Shown: positions 1-7,828 of the stretch, piece after piece
Layout: each line of letters opens with the position of its first letter
Position numbering within the stretch: position 1 is the first letter of the stretch
From: Nitrospira sp.
Lineage (GTDB): Bacteria; Nitrospirota; Nitrospiria; Nitrospirales; Nitrospiraceae
Assembly (NCBI GenBank): GCA_016873495.1
Contig: VGXC01000005.1
Location: 34,829 to 98,828, forward strand
DNA length: 64,000 nt
Reading direction: 5' to 3'
The notes under the pieces: generated by a model
Told to the model about the DNA's origin: nothing
The model's database searches: none
What the model saw: only the letters and a program-made list of their open reading frames with translations
Translations under genes and position numbers: made by a program

Positions 1-650
1 ACGATCTGTTCTCGCGGATCAAAGAGGGAGAGGTCAAGGAACTGGCTCTGGTCATCAAGTCCGACGTACAGGGTTCGGCGGAAGCGCTCTCCGAAGCGGT
101 GGAGAAGCTCTCCACGCCGGCCGTGAAGCTGCGCGTGATTCACCAGGGCGTCGGCGGCATCACCGAAACCGATGTGCTCCTGGCCTCGGCTTCGCGGGCC
201 ATCATCATCGGGTTCAGCATCCGCCCCGAACCCAAAGCCGCTGTGCTGGCCGAGCGCGAAGGCGTGGACGTCCGGCTCTACACGATCATCTATGACGCGA
301 TCGCGGACATCAAGGCGGCGATGGAAGGGCTGTTGGAGCCGACGTTGAAGGAGCGGGTGCTGGGCCGGGCCGAAGTGCGGCAGGTCTTCTCGATCCCCAA
401 AATCGGGGTGATCGGAGGCTGCTACGTGATCGACGGGACGATCAGCAGGGCCAGCGCCGGCGTTCGCGTCATCCGGGACCACGCGACGGTCTATGAGGGG
501 CGAATCGGGTCGCTTCGCCGGTTCAAGGACGATGTGCGAGAAGTGCAGCAAGGCTATGAGTGCGGGATCGGGGTCGAGAATTTCGGGGACTTGAAAACCG
601 GCGACGTGCTCGAAGTCTACGTCGTGGATAAGGTGGCCACGAAGCTCTAG
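1..650 (+). CDS. infB: Translation initiation factor IF-2, C-terminal part (partial)
   Basis: The reading frame is open from base 3 and is cut by the window edge; about 215 residues are visible. They match the C-terminal part of IF-2: the region after the GTPase and first beta-barrel ([11 protein letters not shown] near the start), then the domain that binds the formyl-Met end of initiator tRNA. The G domain lies upstream, outside the window. IF-2 places fMet-tRNA on the 30S subunit and promotes 50S joining. It heads the usual infB-DUF503-rbfA-truB-rpsO-pnp cluster, which supports the call. The gene ends with TAG, 46 bases before the next start. Confidence 0.97.
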   Translation, partial: DLFSRIKEGEVKELALVIKSDVQGSAEALSEAVEKLSTPAVKLRVIHQGVGGITETDVLLASASRAIIIGFSIRPEPKAAVLAEREGVDVRLYTIIYDAIADIKAAMEGLLEPTLKERVLGRAEVRQVFSIPKIGVIGGCYVIDGTISRASAGVRVIRDHATVYEGRIGSLRRFKDDVREVQQGYECGIGVENFGDLKTGDVLEVYVVDKVATKL

Positions 651-696
651 CCGGTTGGTCGACGGCCCAGGCACCGTCTTTGGGCCGCGCGCAGAT

Positions 697-978
697 ATGA
701 TCATCGGGCTTTGCACGGTCGAACTGGTTATCCCTGACGCCCACTCCCTGAAGGCGAAGCGACAGGTGCTCCTGAGTCTCAAGGATCGCCTGCGCGATAA
801 ATTCAACGTGTCGGTGGCGGAAGTGGATGAACAGGATTTGTGGCAAAAGGCGGTGCTCGGTATCGCCTGTGTCGCCAATGAGGGAAAGCACGTGAATCAG
901 GTACTGGACCAGGCGGTCAATCTCATCCGGTCGGTCCCGCTGGTAGAACTGGTGCAAGTCCGCATCGAGCTGCTCTGA
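697..978 (+). CDS. DUF503 (YlxP-like) family protein
   Basis: A 93-residue protein beginning MIIGLCTVEL and containing LKAKRQVLLSLKDRL and NVSVAEVDEQDLWQKA, the typical blocks of the DUF503/YlxP family. A longer frame opens at a TTG at 655, but the family normally starts at the MIIG methionine, so 697 is chosen. The family is small and poorly characterised. Its fixed position between infB and rbfA suggests a role near ribosome maturation, which is inference from context. The stop at 978 is one base before the rbfA start, so the two are probably translationally coupled. Confidence 0.9.
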   Translation: MIIGLCTVELVIPDAHSLKAKRQVLLSLKDRLRDKFNVSVAEVDEQDLWQKAVLGIACVANEGKHVNQVLDQAVNLIRSVPLVELVQVRIELL

Positions 979-979
979 G

Positions 980-1348
980 ATGGCCAAAGCGGCGTACAAG
1001 CGGGCTACCCGCGTAGCCGACCAGATCCGGATGGAAGTAGCCGAGATCATCATGCGGAAGACCAAGGATCCCCGCGTGGCTTCGGTGACGGTGACGGACG
1101 TGGAACTGACCGATGATCTCCGGTTGGCGCGGGTGTTTGTGACGACGGGAGCCGATGGGCAGCATGAGGCCGAGGCGTTGGCGGGCCTGGCCAAGGCGGG
1201 AGGGTTCATCCGCGCCGAGCTCGGGCGGCGGATGCACTTGCGGTACACACCGGAATTGATTTTTCAGAAGGATGTGAGCGGTCTCCGGGGAGACCGAATC
1301 CTGGCCCTGCTGGAGCAAGTCGAGGCCAAGGATACACCCCAGGAGTGA
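980..1348 (+). CDS. rbfA: 30S ribosome-binding factor A
   Basis: A 122-residue, single-domain KH-type protein. The segments RVADQIRMEVAEIIMRK and DPRVASVTVTDVELTDDL are characteristic of RbfA. RbfA binds the 5' end of 16S rRNA in late 30S assembly and cold adaptation. The length is usual for the family. It starts one base after the previous stop and lies in the infB-rbfA-truB order seen in many bacteria. Confidence 0.95.
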   Translation: MAKAAYKRATRVADQIRMEVAEIIMRKTKDPRVASVTVTDVELTDDLRLARVFVTTGADGQHEAEALAGLAKAGGFIRAELGRRMHLRYTPELIFQKDVSGLRGDRILALLEQVEAKDTPQE

Positions 1349-1373
1349 AGGCGCAGGGGGGTGTGCAATTCTT

Positions 1374-2390
1374 GTGAGGGATGCCGTGGTTGGTCCGCGA
1401 GTAAAGCGTCTAGTCGAGCCATCCGTCGCCAGGCCCAGGGCCGCCGCCAAGCCTGTTGATGGGGTGTTGGTGGTCAACAAGGCGTTGGGCTGGACCTCCC
1501 ATGATGTAGTGGCGAAGCTCCGGGGGCTGTTCCGGGGGCAAAAAGTCGGACATGCCGGCACGCTCGATCCGGCGGCGACCGGAGTGCTGCCGATCTTGGT
1601 GGGCAAGGCGACGCGCATTGCTGAATACCTATTGGATTGGGACAAAGATTACCGGGCGGTCCTGCGTTTGGGCGACACCACGGATACGCAGGATGCGACA
1701 GGGACGATCCTGGAGTCGCGTTCGACAACTGGCCTGACCGAGGATGCGATCCGGTCGGCGATCGGGCGCTTTCAGGGACGAATGGCCCAGGTCCCGCCGA
1801 TGTATTCGGCGGTCAAGGTCGGGGGCATGCCGCTGTACAAGGCGGCCAGGGCCGGCCGGACGGTGGATCGGAACCCTCGGGAAATCACGGTGCACGGGAT
1901 CGAGGTGCAGGGCATTGCCGGGCGCGATGTGTCTCTCCTGGTCCGTTGCTCCAAGGGGACGTACATACGGACGCTCTGCGCGGATATCGGTGCAGCGTTG
2001 GGTGTCGGCGGACACCTGTTGGCCCTGGAGCGGCGGCGCGTCGGGCCGTTGACGATTGAACGCGCGCTGACCGTGGAAGCGGTCGAGGCTCGGCTCCCGT
2101 TCGGCCACCTGGAAGATGAGTTGATTTCGCTGGACGCTGCGCTTGCCGCGGTGCCCGCCGTCGTTGTGGACGAGGCCACCGCGTTGCGGACCCTCCATGG
2201 GGTCCCGGTGCCTTGGCGGGCGGCCCAGTGGACGGACAATGTTGGAACGGCCGAGGGGCGTGGCGGCCAGACGGTCCGCCTGCAAGACGGGGCCGGCCGC
2301 CTGTTGGCGCTGGGCCGGTTGCCCCAGGAAGCGGGGGCCGAGATCGCGATCCTCAAGGTGCTGGCAGAAACGAATCCGCAGCCGGCTTAG
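1374..2390 (+). CDS. truB: tRNA pseudouridine(55) synthase
   Basis: A 338-residue protein from a GTG start. It makes pseudouridine 55 in the T loop of tRNAs. The catalytic motif GTLDPAATG is seen at about residues 62-70, with Asp65 the expected nucleophile; VLVVNKALGWTSHDVV marks the N-terminal core and SKGTYIRTLCADIG a later family motif. About 28 residues precede the core, somewhat long for TruB, so the exact start is uncertain; the purine-rich stretch near 1353-1362 fits the GTG at 1374. A C-terminal PUA-like part follows residue 250. Confidence 0.94.
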   Translation: MRDAVVGPRVKRLVEPSVARPRAAAKPVDGVLVVNKALGWTSHDVVAKLRGLFRGQKVGHAGTLDPAATGVLPILVGKATRIAEYLLDWDKDYRAVLRLGDTTDTQDATGTILESRSTTGLTEDAIRSAIGRFQGRMAQVPPMYSAVKVGGMPLYKAARAGRTVDRNPREITVHGIEVQGIAGRDVSLLVRCSKGTYIRTLCADIGAALGVGGHLLALERRRVGPLTIERALTVEAVEARLPFGHLEDELISLDAALAAVPAVVVDEATALRTLHGVPVPWRAAQWTDNVGTAEGRGGQTVRLQDGAGRLLALGRLPQEAGAEIAILKVLAETNPQPA

Positions 2391-2468
2391 CGGCGTTGTG
2401 TGTCAGAGGGTAGGGCAGTATAAGGGGCAAGGGCTCGCACGGACAGACGTATTGATCGGGAGGAAGAC

Positions 2469-2738
2469 ATGGCGTTGACCAAAGAAGCGAAGACCGAAGT
2501 GATTCAGGGGTACAGGCGGCACGGGACCGATACGGGTTCTCCGGAAGTCCAGATCGCCGTGCTCACTAACCGGATTACCTACCTGACGGAGCATTTCAAA
2601 TTGCACAAGAAGGATCACCATTCCCGGAGGGGACTCTTGGAGTTGGTCGGCCGGCGCCGTCGCTTGCTGGATTACTTGCGCGGGGTGGATGACGGACGGT
2701 ACCGGGCTGTCCTCGAACGACTGGGTATCCGGAAGTAA
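2469..2738 (+). CDS. rpsO: 30S ribosomal protein S15
   Basis: An 89-residue protein with the standard S15 blocks: [20 protein letters not shown] and [20 protein letters not shown], ending in GIRK. S15 binds the central domain of 16S rRNA early in 30S assembly. The start has a good ribosome-binding site (GGGAGGA, 2459-2465). It lies directly before pnp, as in many bacteria, with a strong hairpin between the two genes. Confidence 0.98.
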   Translation: MALTKEAKTEVIQGYRRHGTDTGSPEVQIAVLTNRITYLTEHFKLHKKDHHSRRGLLELVGRRRRLLDYLRGVDDGRYRAVLERLGIRK

Positions 2739-2746
2739 CACACGAT

Positions 2747-2773
2747 CCCCGGCGCCTATATGGGGCGCCGGGG
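2747..2773 (+). promoter_or_regulatory. Perfect 10-bp hairpin between rpsO and pnp
   Basis: Arms CCCCGGCGCC (2747-2756) and GGCGCCGGGG (2764-2773) pair perfectly around a 7-base loop. No T tract follows, so it is not a classical intrinsic terminator. In E. coli the rpsO-pnp gap carries a terminator and an RNase III-cleaved stem used in pnp autoregulation. A similar role here is inferred from position only. Confidence 0.6.
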
Positions 2774-2871
2774 CACTGTCGCCACAGGTGAACACCGACA
2801 TGGGCTGCGACCCGGCGCGCAGCCCATCTCTGTGGGCATCTGTGGGGCAGAAACAGAAGGAGACTGTGACC

Positions 2872-4983
2872 ATGGTGCACACAATTGACATTGACGTGGC
2901 CGGCCGGACATTGCGGCTGGAGACCGGCCGCATGGCCAAACAGGCCAGCGGATCGGTTTTGGCCTCTTATGGGGACACGGTGATCTTGGCTACGGCGGTG
3001 GCTTCCCAGACCATCAAGCCCGGCATCGACTTTCTTCCCCTCACGGTTGATTACCAGGAAAAGGCCTATGCGGCCGGCAAGATTCCGGGCGGCTATTTCA
3101 AGCGCGAGGGCCGGCCTTCGGAAAAGGAAGTGCTGACCAGCCGACTGATCGACCGTCCGATGCGGCCGCTCTTTCCGGAAGGCTACTACTACGAGACACA
3201 GGTCATCGCCTCGGTCCTGTCGGCGGACCAGACCGGCTCCTCGGACATCGTGGGGATCACCGCGGCCTCTGCGGCCTTGACGCTCTCCGATGTTCCCTTC
3301 GGCGGCCCCGTGGCCGGGATCAAGATCGGCCGGGTGAACGGGCAATTCGTGGTCAACCCCGACCTGACGACGCTGGAAACCAGCGACCTGAACCTCACGG
3401 TGGCCGGCACGGCCGATGCCGTGATGATGGTGGAAGGCGGCGGCAGCGAGCTGCCCGAGTCGGTCATGATCGATGCGATCGAGCTGGCCCATGCCGAGAT
3501 CAAGAAGATCGTGGCCAAGATTCTGGAGCTGCAGGCGAAGGCGGGCAAGCCGAAACGGAAAGTGCAAGCCGAGCAGATCGACCCGGTCTTAACCGAAGAA
3601 GTCCGCAAGCTGGTGGCCGGACCGATCCGGGAAGCCATCATGATTCCAAACAAGTCCGCCCGCCAGGAACGGCTGGATCAGGTCCTTGCGGAAACGGTTG
3701 ACAAGTTGAAGACCGACGATCCGAATCGCAGCCGGCACATCAAGCTGGTCTTTCACGGGCTTGAATATACGGAAGTCCGGGACATGATTCTGGAGCGTGG
3801 GGTGCGGGCCGACGGCCGGGGTCCTGCGGACATCCGCATGGTGACCTGCGAGGTCGGAGTCTTGCCGCGCACCCACGGGTCCGCCTTGTTCACCCGAGGC
3901 GAAACGCAGAGTTTGGCGGTGGTCACGCTGGGAACGACGGAGGATGAGCAGCGGATCGACGCCCTCGAGGGACAGTATTACCGGACGTTCATGCTGCACT
4001 ACAATTTTCCCCCCTTCAGCGTTGGCGAAGCGAGGCCGCTCCGGTCTCCTGGCCGCCGCGAAGTAGGGCATGGGGCCTTGGCGGAGCGGGCGATCAAGTC
4101 GGTGCTTCCGACCAAGGAGGAGTTCCCCTACACGCTGCGCCTGGTGTCGGACATTCTGGAGTCCAACGGGTCTTCTTCCATGGCGACGGTTTGCGGCGGG
4201 ACGCTGGCGCTGATGGACGCGGGGGTGCCGATCAAGGAGCCGGTGGCCGGAATTGCGATGGGGCTGATCAAAGAGGGCGAACGGGTGATGGTGCTCAGCG
4301 ATATCCTGGGCCTGGAGGATCATCTCGGAGACATGGATTTCAAGGTGACTGGCACCAAGAACGGGGTGACGGCCTTGCAGATGGATATCAAGATCGCCGG
4401 CATCACGCCCGAGTTGATGCGCCAAGCCCTCGATCAGGCCCGCAAGGGCCGGCTCTACATCCTGGACCGGATGGCCGCCGCGCTGGCAGCGCCGAGGACG
4501 AATCTGTCCGCCTTTGCCCCGCGCATCTTTACGTTAAAGATCAAGCAGGACAAGATCCGCGACGTGATCGGTCCGGGCGGCAAGATGATCCGGAGCATCA
4601 TTGCCGACTGTGGCGTGAAGATCAATGTGGAGGACACGGGGGCAATCTCGATCGCAGCCGTGGACGAGGCTTCCGCCAAGAAAGCGATCGAGCGGATCAA
4701 CCAGCTGACTGAGGAAGTCGAAGTCGGCAGGCTGTACTTGGGCACCGTCCGCAAGATCATGGACTTCGGCGCGTTCGTGGAGATTATCCCGGGGACCGAC
4801 GGCTTGGTCCACATTTCCCAACTTGCTCACCATCGCGTCAAGGCGGTGTCCGACGAGGTCGCGGAGGGCGACCAGATCATGGTCAAGGTGCTGGAGATCG
4901 ACAAGCAAGGGAAGATTCGGCTCAGCCGCAAGGAGGCGATGGCGCCGCCCGCGGATGCCAAGGAGCAGCCGGCCGCCTCGTAA
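2872..4983 (+). CDS. pnp: Polyribonucleotide nucleotidyltransferase (PNPase)
   Basis: A 704-residue phosphorolytic 3'-5' exoribonuclease and degradosome enzyme. Visible in order: a first RNase PH domain, an alpha-helical linker, a second RNase PH domain (FKVTGTKNGVTALQMDIKI near residues 490-508), a KH domain with IGPGGKMIR near residue 565, and an S1 domain (LGTVRKIMDFGAFVEIIPG) near residues 622-690. A frame open from 2689 would add 61 residues read from the intergenic hairpin. The ATG at 2872 has a good AGAAGGAG site and gives the family N terminus MVHTIDIDVAG. Confidence 0.98.
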   Translation: MVHTIDIDVAGRTLRLETGRMAKQASGSVLASYGDTVILATAVASQTIKPGIDFLPLTVDYQEKAYAAGKIPGGYFKREGRPSEKEVLTSRLIDRPMRPLFPEGYYYETQVIASVLSADQTGSSDIVGITAASAALTLSDVPFGGPVAGIKIGRVNGQFVVNPDLTTLETSDLNLTVAGTADAVMMVEGGGSELPESVMIDAIELAHAEIKKIVAKILELQAKAGKPKRKVQAEQIDPVLTEEVRKLVAGPIREAIMIPNKSARQERLDQVLAETVDKLKTDDPNRSRHIKLVFHGLEYTEVRDMILERGVRADGRGPADIRMVTCEVGVLPRTHGSALFTRGETQSLAVVTLGTTEDEQRIDALEGQYYRTFMLHYNFPPFSVGEARPLRSPGRREVGHGALAERAIKSVLPTKEEFPYTLRLVSDILESNGSSSMATVCGGTLALMDAGVPIKEPVAGIAMGLIKEGERVMVLSDILGLEDHLGDMDFKVTGTKNGVTALQMDIKIAGITPELMRQALDQARKGRLYILDRMAAALAAPRTNLSAFAPRIFTLKIKQDKIRDVIGPGGKMIRSIIADCGVKINVEDTGAISIAAVDEASAKKAIERINQLTEEVEVGRLYLGTVRKIMDFGAFVEIIPGTDGLVHISQLAHHRVKAVSDEVAEGDQIMVKVLEIDKQGKIRLSRKEAMAPPADAKEQPAAS

Positions 4984-4997
4984 CGATCGGGGAGTCT

Positions 4998-6251
4998 GTG
5001 TATCGTAAGCTGATCCTGGACAACGGCCTCCGGGTCGTGACCGAACGGATACCGGCCCTCAAGTCGGTCACGGTCGGCATCTGGGTCAACGTGGGGTCGA
5101 GGGACGAGGGGGCGGGCGAGGAGGGCCTGTCCCACTTCCTCGAGCATATGTTCTTCAAGGGGACCAAGTCCCGGTCCGCCACGCAGATTTCCCGCGAGAT
5201 CGATGCGCTCGGCGGAGAGTTGAACGCGTTCACGTCCCGCGAAACCACCACCTTTTATGTGAAGGTGCTGGATCAGCATATCAAGCCCGCCCTGGCCCTT
5301 CTGTCCGACATCTTCCGCCAATCCCGGTTCGCCCCCAAGGAAGTGGAAAAAGAGAAGCAGGTGGTGCTGGAGGAGATCCGGATGGTTCAGGACGACCCTG
5401 AGGATCTCGTTCAGGAGCTCCACACGGAGCAGGCCATGAAGCGGCATCCGCTGGGCCGCTCGATCCTGGGGTCGGCGCACACCATCCAGGAGCTGCGTCG
5501 TGCGCACCTGCTCCGGTACGTCCGCACCCACTACCACCCGCAGCAGACGGTGGTTTCCGTGGCGGGGAGCTTCAATCTCAAGGAATTGACCCCGTTGCTG
5601 GAAAAGTCCTTCGGCACCTTCACGCAACCCGGCATCCTGCGCATGCACCGTTGGCCGTCGGATGTGAGCGGGGGCTTGGTCGTCCGTAAGAAGGCGCTCG
5701 AGCAGGCACATCTCTGCCTGGGGCTTCCGGGAGTCGCCCTGGACCACAAGGACCGGTATGGCGCCTATGCGCTGAACGCTCTGCTGGGCGGGAGCGTCAG
5801 TTCACGCCTCTTCCAGGAAGTTCGAGAGAAGCGCGGGTTAGCCTACACCATCTACTCCTACCTCGCGTCGTATTCGGACAGTGGGACGTTCACGATCTAC
5901 GCGGCCACCCGCCCGCGCGAAGCGGCCCGCGTGGTGGAGTTGGTCGGCCGGGAACTTGGCCGTCTCCGGCGCCGCGGCGTGGGCGATGAGGAACTGGCAC
6001 GGACGAAAAACCAGATGAAGGGCAACCTCATGCTGAGTCTGGAGAACTCTCAGAGCCGCATGAGCAAGCTGGCCAAAGACGAGCTGCATTTAGGACGCTA
6101 TACATCTCTGGAGGAGATATTGGCCAAGATCGAGCAGGTCAATGTGGAGCAGGTGCTCAGACTGAGCCACGAGTTGTTGGATTTAAGCCGATTGTCGGTC
6201 ACGGTGTTGGGGCCGGTTTCGCGTAAGTCGATCCAGTCGGTCGTAAATTAG
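4998..6251 (+). CDS. M16 family zinc metallopeptidase (processing peptidase-like)
   Basis: A 417-residue pitrilysin-family protease. The inverted zinc motif HFLEH is at residues 46-50, with the third ligand in VVLEEIRM near Glu125/126. The C-terminal half carries RGLAYTIYSY, typical of the family. The size and architecture match the bacterial YmxG/PqqL-like single-chain group related to mitochondrial processing peptidase. It starts with GTG 14 bases after pnp, the frequent pnp-M16 pairing, so it is probably in the same transcript. No signal peptide is seen, so a cytoplasmic location is likely. The natural substrate is not known. Confidence 0.93.
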   Translation: MYRKLILDNGLRVVTERIPALKSVTVGIWVNVGSRDEGAGEEGLSHFLEHMFFKGTKSRSATQISREIDALGGELNAFTSRETTTFYVKVLDQHIKPALALLSDIFRQSRFAPKEVEKEKQVVLEEIRMVQDDPEDLVQELHTEQAMKRHPLGRSILGSAHTIQELRRAHLLRYVRTHYHPQQTVVSVAGSFNLKELTPLLEKSFGTFTQPGILRMHRWPSDVSGGLVVRKKALEQAHLCLGLPGVALDHKDRYGAYALNALLGGSVSSRLFQEVREKRGLAYTIYSYLASYSDSGTFTIYAATRPREAARVVELVGRELGRLRRRGVGDEELARTKNQMKGNLMLSLENSQSRMSKLAKDELHLGRYTSLEEILAKIEQVNVEQVLRLSHELLDLSRLSVTVLGPVSRKSIQSVVN

Positions 6252-6335
6252 CGGACCTCCGATGACGTGCGCAAGTCATTGCTAAACAAAGACTTTTCTC
6301 AAATTGTCGCCATGGGTCCTGCGTCAAATATTTCC

Positions 6336-6364
6336 TTGACAAGGTTCGGACGATTCAGTACGAT
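6336..6364 (+). promoter_or_regulatory. Sigma70-type promoter for the secreted-protein pair
   Basis: TTGACA (6336-6341), a 17-base spacer and TACGAT (6359-6364): a perfect -35 and a 4/6 -10. Transcription would start near 6371 and leave a leader of about 165 bases. Within the leader ACGGAATG (6402-6409) and CATTCCGT (6449-6456) can pair. No other promoter of this quality was noticed between 6252 and 6538. Confidence 0.65.
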
Positions 6365-6538
6365 TGGAACCTCTTTCGCCCTTATTTCTTGGTACGAGTG
6401 AACGGAATGTTGCTTCAGGGAAGGAAAGGGGGTGGCCGCGAGCTTTTTCATTCCGTGAAGTGCGTCTATTCGTTTTCTTTCTTGTTTGACGATTCGCTAA
6501 TACACAGGGTCTGATTTTTCATGAAGGAGGTGTGGGGC

Positions 6539-7030
6539 ATGAGCAAGCGAGTAATCATTGCCATGGTGTCTGTCTTTTTTGTCGCTGGGCTGGCAATGTC
6601 CGGCATCGTGATGGCGGCCGATGCACCGGCTGGCGGCGCCCCCTTGATGAAGGGCGAAGCCATGAAGACGCTGAAAGGCCGGATCTGGTCTCAGTGGGCC
6701 GACAACCCCGAGCAGGAGATTCTGTTCGGCATCCAATATTGGAACACGGGCGATCCCGCATCCGGCACCCCCAGCGGACGGGCTTCTTCTGACTTGGATG
6801 TGCGTCCCCCGGATCCCTTGTTCACCTGCTGCGCTTGGGGCTTCACCGGAGGCGCAGACCGGAACAACCCCTATGCCGGCTGGTACCATGCGGCGACCAC
6901 GGTCCGTTTGAAGGTCAAGGACAAGGCGCTCATGGATAAAATGATCAAGGACTCGCAGGAGCTGGTGGCCATGGAAGTCACGCTGGATGGCCGCACGATC
7001 ACGGGCTATAAGCTGCTGAAGAAGGACTAG
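6539..7030 (+). CDS. Secreted protein of unknown function
   Basis: 163 residues. The N terminus MSKRVIIAMVSVFFVAG, ending near MAADAP, is a clear Sec signal peptide, so the protein is exported. The mature part has DNPEQEILFGIQYWNTG and an adjacent Cys pair (FTCCAWG), and ends in a lysine-rich tail. A start at 6521 is in frame, but its first codons contain the AAGGAGG ribosome-binding site, so 6539 is preferred. It is followed after 67 bases by a second secreted protein with its own strong ribosome-binding site; the two share a similar early segment (LKGRIW versus LQGRVI). No family was recognised. Confidence 0.8.
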   Translation: MSKRVIIAMVSVFFVAGLAMSGIVMAADAPAGGAPLMKGEAMKTLKGRIWSQWADNPEQEILFGIQYWNTGDPASGTPSGRASSDLDVRPPDPLFTCCAWGFTGGADRNNPYAGWYHAATTVRLKVKDKALMDKMIKDSQELVAMEVTLDGRTITGYKLLKKD

Positions 7031-7097
7031 CCGACGGCCGTCGTTGCAGCGATTGATACGTTATTCTTACACACGGTTCATGTGAAGGAGGGTGGCA

Positions 7098-7772
7098 ATG
7101 ATGAGACTTCATAAGAAAGGCTGGACGTTCATGGTCGCCGTGGCCCTGGTCGTGGGCATGACCTCGACCGCGCTGGCCATCGAGGCGTTCCAAGAGCGAT
7201 TCGAATGGGGGGATATGAGCAAGCCGACCACGTTGCAGGGGCGGGTGATCATCCTCGATCCCTACGATGAGGCGGTCTGGATCAATGTCGCCGTGTTCGG
7301 CGGCAATGCCGAGAGCGGCCTGTTCTGGCAGCGGATCCACCCGGGCAAGAACCTCAAGTTCTACGCCGCCAACAAGGAAGTGTGGGATCAACTGAAGTCC
7401 ATGGCCCGCCCGCACGCGGGACCGGCTGCGGCGAAGGAAGTGCCGCCGGCGTCGGCGACCACGCTGGTCGAGTTTACGGCCCAGGAAGTCGAGCAGAACC
7501 GGCGGGTGATTTCATCCGTGAAGAAGCTGGCGGACAACGCGGGCGAAATGGGCAAGCCCCGCGGCATTCGCGCGCTGAAGGAAGCGGCCTGCGCGAGCAA
7601 GCATGAGTTCGAAGGGGATTGTTACAAGGCCAAGCAGGCCCTCAATGCGGCGCCCAAGGGTGCGGAAAATGTCGTCATGCAGTATGACGTGACGATCCCC
7701 GGCGGGAAGCAGTTTGCCGGCGGCTTGATTCCGTGGACGGCCCAGTACAACGAGGGCGGTCACGGTCACTGA
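7098..7772 (+). CDS. Secreted protein of unknown function
   Basis: 224 residues with a signal peptide (hydrophobic core about residues 11-27, probable cleavage after STALA). The mature protein has a segment LQGRVIILDPYDEAVWINV, a Pro/Ala-rich middle (near residues 107-120) and a His-containing C terminus GGHGH. The start is ATG 7098, five bases after GAAGGAGGG; an in-frame GTG at 7092 lies inside that site. It ends just before a strong terminator, so it is the second and last gene of the unit beginning at 6336. No known family was recognised. Confidence 0.78.
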   Translation: MMRLHKKGWTFMVAVALVVGMTSTALAIEAFQERFEWGDMSKPTTLQGRVIILDPYDEAVWINVAVFGGNAESGLFWQRIHPGKNLKFYAANKEVWDQLKSMARPHAGPAAAKEVPPASATTLVEFTAQEVEQNRRVISSVKKLADNAGEMGKPRGIRALKEAACASKHEFEGDCYKAKQALNAAPKGAENVVMQYDVTIPGGKQFAGGLIPWTAQYNEGGHGH

Positions 7773-7791
7773 GCAGTAGAAGTTGAATCTG

Positions 7792-7828
7792 AAAAGGGCG
7801 GTGCGCTGATCGGCGCACCGCCCTTTTT
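7792..7828. terminator. Bidirectional intrinsic terminator
   Basis: A 15-bp perfect stem (7792-7806 with 7813-7827) and 6-base loop, GC-rich in the middle and flanked by A and T tracts. It can terminate the secreted-protein unit on the plus strand and mutS on the minus strand; the mutS stop codon (7827-7829) lies at its edge. Confidence 0.9.

Noticed and set aside
2689..2871. Longer N terminus of PNPase
   Set aside because: The extra 61 residues read through the rpsO end and the hairpin; the ATG at 2872 has the ribosome-binding site and family start.
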